From NCBI GenBank assembly GCA_003542655.1, contig DPKF01000134.1:1-7302 (forward strand): a stretch of DNA of 7,302 nt, written 5' to 3'. The notes under the pieces were generated by a model. That model made no database searches and had not been told where the DNA came from. It saw nothing but the letters and a program-made list of their open reading frames with translations. The translations under genes and the position numbers were made by a program. Below are positions 1 through 6,741 of this stretch, piece after piece. The DNA comes from Holosporales bacterium. Its GTDB lineage: Bacteria; Pseudomonadota; Alphaproteobacteria; Paracaedibacterales; UBA11393. Each line of letters starts with the position of its first letter. Within the stretch, counting starts at the first letter, position 1.

Positions 1-1426
1 TTGTTCTATTTGAAATAGGGATTCTTGTGCCATGGCTCATAAGATTAACAAGAATGGGCTTAATAAAGCGTAAAATGATAATCAATAAAAATAATCCTAT
101 AATCGTCAATTCTATTAATTTTCTAAAATCAATAGAATTTAAAATTTCATCAATAGTACTGGGTTCTAAAATTTTGATCTCTTCAGGGGGTGTACTAAAC
201 TTTAAGTTCACGATTTGAATAGAATCATTACGTTCTTTTTTATAACCAACAGCGGTTTTGACAAGCTCTGTAATTTTATTCATTTCGTCATCTGAACGGG
301 GAATATATTCCACTTTTCCTTGCTCATTTTTTTTATAAGAACCGTTTACAAGAACCGCTACAGATAAATGTTTAATGCCGCCAATTTCTTTTACCGTTGT
401 AATTGTTTTATTAGAAATTTCGTAAGCCTTACTCTCTTCTGTTTTAGTAGAGGCATTTTTATTTGTAGCACCGCCACTAACCATATGTTCTTGATTGGGA
501 ATGGCATTTTGAATACTAACGGCATCGCCATTTAATTCATTCGAATTACTACCTTCTTCAGAAGACGTGACTGATTTTAGAACTTGTCCGTCAGGGTCAT
601 AATCGACAGATTGTGTTGTGATTTTATCAAAATCCATATCAGCGGCAATTTCAACGCGCACTTGATCTGGGCCAAGTGTGCGTTCTAGTAATTGTTCAAT
701 CTGACGTGATATTTTTTCTTCATACTCTTCTTTCATTGTTGTATAAACAGATACGCTATCGCCAGAAGCCGAGCTATCACGTCCGCGTGATAATAGCGTA
801 CCCTTATCATCAATAATAGAAATACGATCATTTGTCATATTTAAAACAGCCATAGATACTAAAGCTTGTACAGCTTGAATTTGATTAGCAGATAATCTGT
901 TATTGCCTTTCATTTTTAAAACAATTGATGCTGAAGGTTGTGACTGAGTCCTAGAGAAAAGTTCACGTTTAGGGACGACTAAATGAACGCGTGCAGATTG
1001 TACTGTATTAATAGATTTAATCGATTTGGCTATTTCACCCTCTATTGCACGTAAGTGATTTATATCTAAAACAGCGCTACTTGTGCCCAATAAATCGGCT
1101 TTATCAAATAATTCATATCCAACAGATCCGCCAGTAAGCAACCCATCAGACGCAAATTCCATACGTAATTCTGCAATTTTGTCTCTTGGAACTAAAATTT
1201 GCATACCATTATTGTTAAGTTCAACAGGTGTGTTTGTACTTTTTAAACGATCGACAATTTTTGCAGCGTCTCCGGGTTCTAGGTCAGAATATAAAATACC
1301 CATATCGGGAGCTTGCACATTCGTGACAAAAAAGAAAAGAGATGCAAGAACCATGCCAACACCACCTAAGATGCTAGCTGTCTTTACAACACCTAATTTT
1401 TTAAAAATATCTCGTAAAAGTTCCAC
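1..1426 (-). CDS. fliF: Flagellar M-ring protein FliF, 3'-truncated by the window edge
   Basis: FliF forms the MS ring in the inner membrane, the base on which the flagellar rotor, C-ring and export gate assemble. The frame is open from 1426 to the window edge (475 codons, no stop), so roughly the last 80-100 residues, including the FliG-binding tail, lie outside. Visible in order: a short cytoplasmic N-terminus (VELLRDIFKKLGVVK), transmembrane segment 1 at about residues 16-35, the YscJ/FliF ring-building region with ILYSDLEPGDAAKIVDRL and ARVHLVVPKRELF (145-157), a low-complexity Ser/Asn/Glu-rich linker, and a second membrane segment (IELTIIGLFLLIILRFI) near the edge. The chosen start is GTG at 1426, which gives the usual FliF N-terminus; another in-frame GTG lies at 1459. 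Neither has an obvious Shine-Dalgarno. Identity is certain from family features; the exact start is not. Confidence 0.95.
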   Translation of the reverse strand, partial: MELLRDIFKKLGVVKTASILGGVGMVLASLFFFVTNVQAPDMGILYSDLEPGDAAKIVDRLKSTNTPVELNNNGMQILVPRDKIAELRMEFASDGLLTGGSVGYELFDKADLLGTSSAVLDINHLRAIEGEIAKSIKSINTVQSARVHLVVPKRELFSRTQSQPSASIVLKMKGNNRLSANQIQAVQALVSMAVLNMTNDRISIIDDKGTLLSRGRDSSASGDSVSVYTTMKEEYEEKISRQIEQLLERTLGPDQVRVEIAADMDFDKITTQSVDYDPDGQVLKSVTSSEEGSNSNELNGDAVSIQNAIPNQEHMVSGGATNKNASTKTEESKAYEISNKTITTVKEIGGIKHLSVAVLVNGSYKKNEQGKVEYIPRSDDEMNKITELVKTAVGYKKERNDSIQIVNLKFSTPPEEIKILEPSTIDEILNSIDFRKLIELTIIGLFLLIIILRFIKPILVNLMSHGTRIPISNRT

Positions 1427-1454
1427 AGATATATTGCATTTTAAATAAACTTTA

Positions 1455-1467
1455 TACACTTAGTGTA
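1455..1467. promoter_or_regulatory. Small palindrome upstream of fliF, possible operator
   Basis: TACACT-T-AGTGTA is a perfect 6-bp inverted repeat around one base, about 30 bp upstream of the chosen fliF GTG. The position would suit a regulator site near the fliF promoter, but a 13-bp palindrome can occur by chance in AT-rich DNA. I found no convincing sigma70 or sigma54 promoter here. Confidence 0.2.
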
Positions 1468-1503
1468 GTATGATCTTCGTAAACAAAAGGTTAATAGTAT
1501 GGC

Positions 1504-1540
1504 AAAAAGTGCAGGTATCATAAAAAAACATGCACTTTTT
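1504..1540 (-). terminator. Probable intrinsic terminator after the transporter gene
   Basis: Perfect 10-bp inverted repeat, AAAAAGTGCA (1504-1513) and TGCACTTTTT (1531-1540), with a 17-nt loop. On the minus strand it lies about 40 nt past the transporter stop, and its descending arm ends in five T. The stem has only four G:C pairs, so termination may be weak. The symmetric A and T runs would let it act on either strand. Confidence 0.5.
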
Positions 1541-1580
1541 TCTAAACTAAAAAATGGTCAAAAAATAACCTGCTGCTGTA

Positions 1581-2918
1581 CTAAAACCAAAGAAGTTGTA
1601 CAATGGTAACAATGGGCAACAAAATAACACATGTCCAGCCCATGTAACCAAGAAAAGAGGGCATTTCAATATCGTGTTGTTTTGCAATGCTCCTTACCAT
1701 GAAATTTGGCGCATTCCCGATATAGGTCATAGCACCAAAAAATATAGAGGAAATAGAGACTGCTTGAAGGGTGACATTATTATTTTGAATAATGTCTTGG
1801 GCACTGCCACCAATCATTTTAAAGAAAATTAAATAGGTTGGCGCATTATCTAAAAAAGCAGAAAATATACCTGTCATCCAGTAATACAAATGAGTATTAG
1901 GCGTTCCATTTGAATTTGCAAATTTTAAAACTGCCGCAAAAGGCCCCGTGAGACCTTGCTGCAGCATTAATGAAATGGGTGATACACAAATGAATATAGC
2001 AAAAAACACCCGACATACTTCAAGAACCGGTAACCAGTGTCCTTTTTTCGACAAAAAACCATCATATTTACGATCAATAATATGAGACGTGGTTGAAATG
2101 AGAAGAAGCAAACCTTCTCGTAAAAATAGAGGATCTTTTGCATCGCTGCAGAATACAAGCACAAGAATAATAAGCGGAATGAAAATAATTTGGGGCTTCC
2201 CATTGATATGTATTTGAAAGGGTGAATATGTTTCTTTTGGTTTGACAGAACGCATATTTTCCCATTCTAGGGTTAATGCTCGTTTTAAATGGTTTAGGCT
2301 GATTGTTTGAAATTGTCTAAAGTAGATATCGCACAGCACAAAAATTCCAACGAGAGAAAGCAATGTAAAACTAAATTTTTGATACAGATTAAATAGCGGC
2401 CATTCAAAAGGTACACCTTGTAAGAAGCCAATAAATAGGGGGGGGTCACCAAGTGGCGTTAAGGAACCGCCCACATTACTAATAATGAGCATAAAAAATA
2501 TTGTCAAATGTGTTTTATGGGGGTGTTTACGATTCCATTTTAAAAAGGGATAAATTAAAAGCATGCTAGCGCCTGTTGTGCCTATAACACTTGCAAAAGA
2601 GCCCCCTAAAAGAAGAAACAGGGCATTTTTAGCAGTTGTTGGTTCCCCAGATAAAGAAATTTTCAAGCTTGTGCTGACCGTATATAGCGTGTAAATCAAA
2701 ACAACAAAAGGAATGTATTCATATGCTAAAACGTGCTGAATATGCGCAACAGATAAACTAACGCCCCAAGACTGTATAAACCCAAATATTGTCAGTAATG
2801 TAACAGATATTAGAATAGGTGTTTCTAATCTATGCCACCATTTGGGAGATAGGGGCCCAACACATAAAGATAATAGAAGCAAAATAAAAGGTATTACAAT
2901 CCAGAGTGGAAGTTGCAT
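1581..2918 (-). CDS. NhaD-like / CitMHS_2-family sodium:proton antiporter
   Basis: A 445-residue, very hydrophobic inner-membrane protein with about ten or more membrane segments spread over its full length. It resembles the ion-transporter superfamily members usually annotated as sodium:proton antiporter or putative citrate transporter (CitMHS_2). Conserved-looking re-entrant or core motifs are GTTGASMLLIYP (113-124), SNVGGSLTPLGDPP (147-160), FLDNAPTYL (355-363) and YIGNAPNFMVRSIA (399-412). The two halves each carry an Asn/Gly/Pro-rich motif, as expected for the inverted-repeat fold of this superfamily. The real substrate (Na+, a carboxylate or another ion) cannot be read from sequence. 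The start ATG has only a weak TAGG upstream. The gene stands apart: 205 bp after skp and followed by a hairpin before fliF. Codons for GDPP include an eight-C run. Confidence 0.85.
   Translation of the reverse strand: MQLPLWIVIPFILLLLSLCVGPLSPKWWHRLETPILISVTLLTIFGFIQSWGVSLSVAHIQHVLAYEYIPFVVLIYTLYTVSTSLKISLSGEPTTAKNALFLLLGGSFASVIGTTGASMLLIYPFLKWNRKHPHKTHLTIFFMLIISNVGGSLTPLGDPPLFIGFLQGVPFEWPLFNLYQKFSFTLLSLVGIFVLCDIYFRQFQTISLNHLKRALTLEWENMRSVKPKETYSPFQIHINGKPQIIFIPLIILVLVFCSDAKDPLFLREGLLLLISTTSHIIDRKYDGFLSKKGHWLPVLEVCRVFFAIFICVSPISLMLQQGLTGPFAAVLKFANSNGTPNTHLYYWMTGIFSAFLDNAPTYLIFFKMIGGSAQDIIQNNNVTLQAVSISSIFFGAMTYIGNAPNFMVRSIAKQHDIEMPSFLGYMGWTCVILLPIVTIVQLLWF
2438..2445. repeat. Homopolymeric G8/C8 tract inside the transporter gene
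   Basis: Eight G on the plus strand (C8 in the coding strand) encode Asp-Pro-Pro of the conserved GDPPLF motif. Such a tract is unusual in AT-rich DNA and is a potential slippage site; the frame is intact as given. Confidence 0.8.
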
Positions 2919-3123
2919 GTGTATAATACCTACTATAAAAAATGAATACCAGTTTCATGTTAGCAGCTTAATAACAGTTAATGAAGGGGGGAGATGCTGT
3001 CTTAAATTGCACCCCCTAAATATATTATTTTTTGATGAAATTGGTAATACTCTGCTGTTCAGTGTTCGGCAAGGCCTTGTGAAGAATCGATTTTCCCCTT
3101 GTCAAACCCCGGGCTCTATGGGA
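2919..3123. other. Structured, GC-richer intergenic segment between skp and the transporter
   Basis: No gene is supported in this 205-bp gap. Bases 3051-3120 are about 51% GC (36 of 70 counted), well above the surroundings. They contain perfect palindromes CAAGGCCTTG (3070-3079), AATCGATT (3085-3092) and CCCGGG (3108-3113). A seven-pair duplex could also form between 3068-3074 and 3097-3103 (one G.U pair). The remainder is AT-rich and should hold the transporter promoter; a TATAGT -10-like hexamer is present but has no good -35. It may be a dispersed repeat, a small RNA, or the remnant of an inserted or lost gene. I cannot choose between these from one copy. Confidence 0.5.
2986..3016. other. 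G/C-armed stem-loop upstream of the transporter gene
   Basis: GGGGG (2987-2991) can pair with CCCCC (3012-3016), continuing as TGC (2995-2997) with GCA (3009-3011) after a 3-nt bulge, around an 11-nt loop. It lies about 70-100 bp upstream of the transporter start. Read on the minus strand it is not followed by a U-run, so it is not a standard terminator for bamA-skp. It could be a processing or leader structure. Confidence 0.35.
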
Positions 3124-3723
3124 TTAAAATTTTATATCCACACTATTAAGGCTTTTAATAATATCACTCGTTATGTCAAATTTTTTATCGGCATACATCA
3201 CAAGCATTTTATCATCTAGTTCAGCATTTAAAACAATATTGAAACCAAATTTTTCAATGGTTGACTGAATCGATTTGTCTAGTAATTTTTGTAAATTTTG
3301 AGTAATACCATTTGCTTTTTTTAAAAATGCTTCTTTTTGGTTTTGCAAATCGTTTTCCAAATCAATAATTTCTTTCTGCAATTCCTTATTAAGTTTTTGC
3401 ACATGTAATCGTTGTTTGTTTTTGAGAGTCGGTAATTTTTTGATACGCTCAGCTTTATCACGTAGCAACACTTCTTTTGCTAAAAACGCCTGATGCATTT
3501 TTTCACGTTCAGATTCAAAGTACGATTCAAATAACTTATAAGGCTTAGATTCTTGTTTAATGCGTTTTGCGTAAATCACTGCAACCTTCACACCCTCACT
3601 TTGTGTAGGGGCTGCAATATCAAATACATCATATGGTTTTGGAATATAGGCCAAAACAAACCAAATAGCTAAAAATAACAAAGCTACTAAGCCTGCCCTT
3701 TTAATGATTAACTTATATGTCAT
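3124..3723 (-). CDS. skp: Periplasmic chaperone Skp / OmpH family
   Basis: Skp holds unfolded outer-membrane proteins in the periplasm on their way to the BAM complex. This 199-residue protein has a hydrophobic N-terminal segment (about 11-26), a beta-strand start VKVAVIYAKRIKQESK (45-60), a long Lys/Glu-rich coiled-coil stretch (about 62-155) and a C-terminal strand-helix end, MYADKKFDITSDIIKSLN (176-193), like the DIT...IKALN close of the family. It is longer than typical Skp (about 160-180), with an extended N-terminus and no clear signal-peptidase site, so it may remain membrane-anchored. The ATG lies 2 nt beyond the bamA stop (TAG-AG-ATG), which suggests cotranscription and translational coupling. 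The pairing with bamA supports the assignment, because primary sequence in this family is poorly conserved. Confidence 0.88.
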   Translation of the reverse strand: MTYKLIIKRAGLVALLFLAIWFVLAYIPKPYDVFDIAAPTQSEGVKVAVIYAKRIKQESKPYKLFESYFESEREKMHQAFLAKEVLLRDKAERIKKLPTLKNKQRLHVQKLNKELQKEIIDLENDLQNQKEAFLKKANGITQNLQKLLDKSIQSTIEKFGFNIVLNAELDDKMLVMYADKKFDITSDIIKSLNSVDIKF

Positions 3724-3725
3724 CT

Positions 3726-5972
3726 CTATAGTGGCAGTGCATAACCAAGATTAATACGCTGCTCTTCATCAAATCTAGATTTTTTAAATGGGATAGCATA
3801 ATCTATACGCAATGGTCCAAACGGCCCTTTCCATATAATGCCCACACCCCATGATGCACGCATTTTTTTATCATCAATAACCATTGATCCTTTCGCCGGG
3901 CTATCCCACACAGTACCAAAGTCTGTAAAGACCGCAGCTTTCACACCAAAATCAACTGGAAGACCGACAGGAAACTGAGCCTCAATTGTTCCCTTCCAAT
4001 ATTTTTTACCACCAAGTGCATCTTTACGCCCTCTAGAGTCACGAGGACCAAGCCCCGCATATTCAAACCCTCTAAATGAATCTGCACCTAAATACACAGC
4101 ATCAACAATGCGAACACGCTTATTGCCAACTTTGTCAACCCGACCAACGCCTAAACGACATAACGTTGTGATTTCCTCAATTGGCGTATAAAATACCGTA
4201 GCAGACAAGTCATTTTTTATATTATAAACATTGCCACCAAGACCTGTATAAGCATTCGTCATACTAATGGTATAGCCACGTGTTGGGTCTTGAACACTAT
4301 CGCGCTTATCATAGGTTAATGTATGAGCGATAGACGATGATAGAGAATTTTTTGGATCATTTTGAATAAATGGAGAGGCATCAACCGCTATCTGTGATAC
4401 CGAATCTTTATGTAAACTATATGCAAAACGCTGGGTTAAATTAGGCATTAGATGATACCCAATACCCAAATTAAAACCTGTTGATTTTGTTGTATAGCTA
4501 TCAATGCGCGATGAACGCACACTATACACATCAATACTTCCAGCAAGAGGACGGTCAAATAAATAAGGTTCTGTTATACCTAAATTAACATCTTGATGTC
4601 GTTTAGATATCCCGACTTCTGCATGGACAATTTGCCCCTTACCCATAAAGTTGCGTTCAGAAATCCCCACATTGGCCATAATACCATCGGTTGTAGAAAA
4701 ACCACCTCCAAATTTCAACTCACCTGTGCGTTGTTCTTCAACATTGACAACAAGTTTTGCTTGATCTGGGTTTGTGCCTGATTCGGATTCAATAGTAGAT
4801 TCCTTAAAGTATCCAAGATCTTTAATATTTGTTTCCGAGTCTTTAATTTTTGATGCATTATAAGCATCACCCTCATGTAGCGTTAATTCACGTCTAATCA
4901 CAGCATCGTGTGTGCGATTGTTGCCCTTAATGGTAATTTTTTCAACATAAACACGCGGACCTTCTTTAATTTCAAAAGTCACACACGCTGTTCTTTGTTC
5001 ATTGTTACGAACAATCACGGGTTCAACTGCCACAAAAGCATATCCTTTGCTTCCCAATGCATCCGTAATTTGTGTGACAGTTTTATCAACCTCTTTAGCA
5101 GAATAAGTATCACCATCCGAAAAAACAATGTGCTTTTCTAATGCTTCAGCTGTTACATCTTTTACTGTACTAACCACTTGTGGCTTTTCAAATTTATACT
5201 GCTCACCCTCATCAATAGAAAACGTTAAGTAATATTCTTTTTTATCTGGCGTTAATTCTGCAATGGCATTGACAATTCTAAAATCAATATAACCATGATT
5301 TGCATAAAATTGACGAAGCGCCTGTTGATCAGCCATAAAACGATCCGGATCGTAAATATCATCATTTGCAAAAAATCGCCAAAATTTATAGCGTTTTGAC
5401 ATCAATGCTTCTTCTAAACGACCTGTAGAATATTTCTTATTACCTAAGAAAAATATATTTTGAATATGCGTTGCGTCACCTTCTTCAATTTCAAAAACAA
5501 GACTCACGCGATTATTATCTAATTTAATAATTTTAGGATCAACTTTTGCACTAAAACGCCCCATACGACGATACATTTCTAACAAACGTTGCTGTGCATT
5601 TTGAATATCTGTTTTTGATAAAATTCTACGCGGTTGTAGCTTAAGTTCACTCTCAATTTGTTCTGTCGTTAGCTTGCTATTACCCTCATAGGCAACCTCA
5701 TAAATTGTGGGATTTTCTGCAACAACAATATTTAACGTTCCTGCATTCTTTTTTACAGTAACATTTGTAAAATACCCAGTATTATAAAGAGTTTGAAGAA
5801 CAATGTCGGCAGTATTATCAGAAATTTCTTCCCCAACTTTTACGCCAAGTAAAGATTCAATTGTGACAGATTCAATACGCTTATTACCTGACACAACAAC
5901 TTTTTGCAGTTTTTCACCATATGCTATATTGATAGCAGAGAGCATAACAGTTGCGAGAAGTACTTTTTTCAT
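3726..5972 (-). CDS. bamA: Outer membrane protein assembly factor BamA
   Basis: BamA is the essential Omp85 component that folds and inserts beta-barrel proteins into the outer membrane. The 748-residue product starts with a signal peptide (MKKVLLATVMLSAINIAYG, about 19 residues). Five POTRA domains follow at about 22-87, 88-165, 166-257, 258-338 and 339-413, each with a GN or GD turn and a strand ending in a -EEG/-DEG/-KEG type pattern. The barrel (about 415-748) carries the lid-loop motif FRGF (633-636, family consensus VRGF) and GPFGPLRIDYAIP (717-729) near the end. Length is slightly below the usual 770-810. The last residue is Leu (NLGYALPL), where most bacterial BamA barrels end in an aromatic residue. 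It leads a two-gene unit with skp from its own promoter. rseP, the usual upstream neighbour, is absent; secB and a terminator lie there instead. Confidence 0.98.
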   Translation of the reverse strand: MKKVLLATVMLSAINIAYGEKLQKVVVSGNKRIESVTIESLLGVKVGEEISDNTADIVLQTLYNTGYFTNVTVKKNAGTLNIVVAENPTIYEVAYEGNSKLTTEQIESELKLQPRRILSKTDIQNAQQRLLEMYRRMGRFSAKVDPKIIKLDNNRVSLVFEIEEGDATHIQNIFFLGNKKYSTGRLEEALMSKRYKFWRFFANDDIYDPDRFMADQQALRQFYANHGYIDFRIVNAIAELTPDKKEYYLTFSIDEGEQYKFEKPQVVSTVKDVTAEALEKHIVFSDGDTYSAKEVDKTVTQITDALGSKGYAFVAVEPVIVRNNEQRTACVTFEIKEGPRVYVEKITIKGNNRTHDAVIRRELTLHEGDAYNASKIKDSETNIKDLGYFKESTIESESGTNPDQAKLVVNVEEQRTGELKFGGGFSTTDGIMANVGISERNFMGKGQIVHAEVGISKRHQDVNLGITEPYLFDRPLAGSIDVYSVRSSRIDSYTTKSTGFNLGIGYHLMPNLTQRFAYSLHKDSVSQIAVDASPFIQNDPKNSLSSSIAHTLTYDKRDSVQDPTRGYTISMTNAYTGLGGNVYNIKNDLSATVFYTPIEEITTLCRLGVGRVDKVGNKRVRIVDAVYLGADSFRGFEYAGLGPRDSRGRKDALGGKKYWKGTIEAQFPVGLPVDFGVKAAVFTDFGTVWDSPAKGSMVIDDKKMRASWGVGIIWKGPFGPLRIDYAIPFKKSRFDEEQRINLGYALPL

Positions 5973-6011
5973 GCGTTTCTAATCCTAATTTTTATAATAA
6001 ATTTTAACTTT

Positions 6012-6040
6012 ATTCTAAAGGGATCTACCACAGAAGGCAA
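6012..6040 (-). promoter_or_regulatory. Sigma70-like promoter of bamA-skp
   Basis: On the minus strand: -35 TTGCCT (6040-6035), a 17-nt spacer and -10 TAGAAT (6017-6012; five of six consensus bases). Predicted transcription start is near 6005, giving a leader of about 33 nt before the bamA ATG at 5972. The leader contains AGGA about 13 nt before the start. It lies just downstream of the secB terminator, which fits an independent transcription unit. Confidence 0.6.
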
Positions 6041-6099
6041 GAGCACATATACAACTGGCAACTCTAAATTCATACAATATTAGCTACAACCAAATAATA

Positions 6100-6135
6100 A
6101 AGAGGCTAGTTATAGTATCATACAACCAGCCTCTT
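6100..6135 (-). terminator. Intrinsic terminator of secB
   Basis: In minus-strand RNA, AAGAGGCUGGUU (6135-6124) pairs with AACUAGCCUCUU (6111-6100): twelve pairs including one G.U, with a 12-nt loop, followed by UAUUAUUU. The wobble pair would be a C/A mismatch in the other strand's RNA, so the structure is oriented for minus-strand transcription. It begins 12 nt past the secB stop. Confidence 0.8.
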
Positions 6136-6147
6136 ATAATATTTAAG

Positions 6148-6621
6148 TTAAGCAGATGCTTTTTTAGATGCAGCCTGCTCTTTTTGTAAATTTGCTTCAT
6201 ACATAGCAGCAAAATCAATAGGATTCAACATAAGGGGTGGCAACCCGCCTTCGCGCACTGTATTATAAATAATGCCACGAACAAATGGGAATAACATATG
6301 TGGTACGTTAATCATCAATACAGGATTTAGTTGATCTTTCTCCACAACTTTTGTATCAACTTGCACAAACGCAGAATAAGATAACTCTAGTAAAAACATC
6401 GTCTTATCAGCAGTTTTTGCACCAACATTTACACTAAGTGTTACCTCGTATAATCCCTCTTGTTCAGCAGGTGTTGTATTAATAGCAACATCTACATTCA
6501 TATTAGGTTGCTGATCTTCAGGGATATTTAAACTAAAAAGTGGATCAGGGTGCTCAAAAGATAAATCTTTCACAAATTGCCCCAAAATTATAATGGGTTG
6601 ATTTTCATTTTTATCAGTCAT
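6148..6621 (-). CDS. secB: Protein-export chaperone SecB
   Basis: SecB is a cytosolic tetrameric chaperone that binds unfolded precursors of exported and outer-membrane proteins and passes them to SecA at the Sec translocon. The 157-residue product is of family length, with the recognisable N-terminal strand QFVKDLSFEHP (15-25), a central beta-sheet (about 41-96) and the strongly conserved FPFVRGIIYNTVREGGLPPL (111-130) followed by LNPIDFAAMY (132-141). The tail is short, Lys/Ala-rich and probably disordered. The start is well supported by AAGGAAG six nt upstream. It is preceded by a 15-codon reading frame that ends inside this Shine-Dalgarno, and followed by a strong terminator, so it is probably transcribed alone or with the upstream dksA-type gene. 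Its closeness to bamA-skp makes functional sense but they appear to be separate transcripts. Confidence 0.97.
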   Translation of the reverse strand: MTDKNENQPIIILGQFVKDLSFEHPDPLFSLNIPEDQQPNMNVDVAINTTPAEQEGLYEVTLSVNVGAKTADKTMFLLELSYSAFVQVDTKVVEKDQLNPVLMINVPHMLFPFVRGIIYNTVREGGLPPLMLNPIDFAAMYEANLQKEQAASKKASA

Positions 6622-6627
6622 TGATAA

Positions 6628-6634
6628 CTTCCTT
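6628..6634 (-). promoter_or_regulatory. secB Shine-Dalgarno overlapping an upstream stop codon
   Basis: AAGGAAG, spaced six nt from the secB ATG, is the strongest ribosome binding site in the window. Its first two bases are also the last two of the TAA stop (6635-6633) of the short upstream frame. Confidence 0.8.
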
Positions 6635-6680
6635 AAAATAAGTATTTCATAAACACCACCAGCATAACGTTTTTTTTCAT
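6633..6680 (-). CDS. Possible 15-residue upstream/leader peptide before secB
   Basis: ATG at 6680 opens a frame encoding MKKNVMLVVFMKYLF and ending in TAA at 6633, inside the secB Shine-Dalgarno. An AGGA (6693-6690) lies nine nt before the ATG, which is good spacing for initiation, and a TATAAA -10-like hexamer (6703-6698) lies just upstream but has no convincing -35. The peptide has two basic residues and then a short hydrophobic run, like the start of a signal sequence. It could couple or tune secB translation. Equally it may be a chance frame, since 15 codons is short and the eight-A run gives the KKN codons for free. I know of no described homologue. Confidence 0.25.
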   Translation of the reverse strand: MKKNVMLVVFMKYLF

Positions 6681-6706
6681 GAAGCGCTATCCTATATTTT
6701 ATACAA

Positions 6707-6741
6707 AAAAAACTCTACTGCAGATCACAATAAAGTTTTTT
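6707..6741 (-). terminator. Possible weak terminator of the dksA-type gene
   Basis: On the minus strand AAAAAACT (6741-6734), overlapping the stop codon, can pair with AGTTTTTT (6714-6707), and the T-run continues to eight T at 6705. The stem is almost all A:T, so termination would be inefficient and readthrough into secB is likely. Confidence 0.3.

Noticed and set aside
1..1426. Frameshifted or decayed fliF
   Set aside because: The codons I checked at the start, middle and window edge are all in one frame with no stop. The gene is merely cut by the window end.
1083..1448. 121-residue plus-strand frame
   Set aside because: It is antisense to the 5' part of fliF, which is unmistakable on the minus strand. 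The frame has no domain-like features and no ribosome binding site.
1967..2265. Minus-strand frames of 78 and 63 codons within the transporter gene
   Set aside because: They are alternative-frame shadows inside a complete, motif-bearing membrane protein gene.
3025..3123. 6S RNA, SRP RNA or RNase P RNA in the GC-richer gap
   Set aside because: Short resemblances (GTTCGGCAAG, CCGGGCTC) are not backed by the expected flanking structure or length, so no known RNA family is supported.
2842..3219. 125-residue plus-strand frame across the skp-transporter gap
   Set aside because: It overlaps the start of the transporter gene and the end of skp, both well supported. Its translation resembles nothing I recognise, and the frame is most simply explained by the GC-richer gap.
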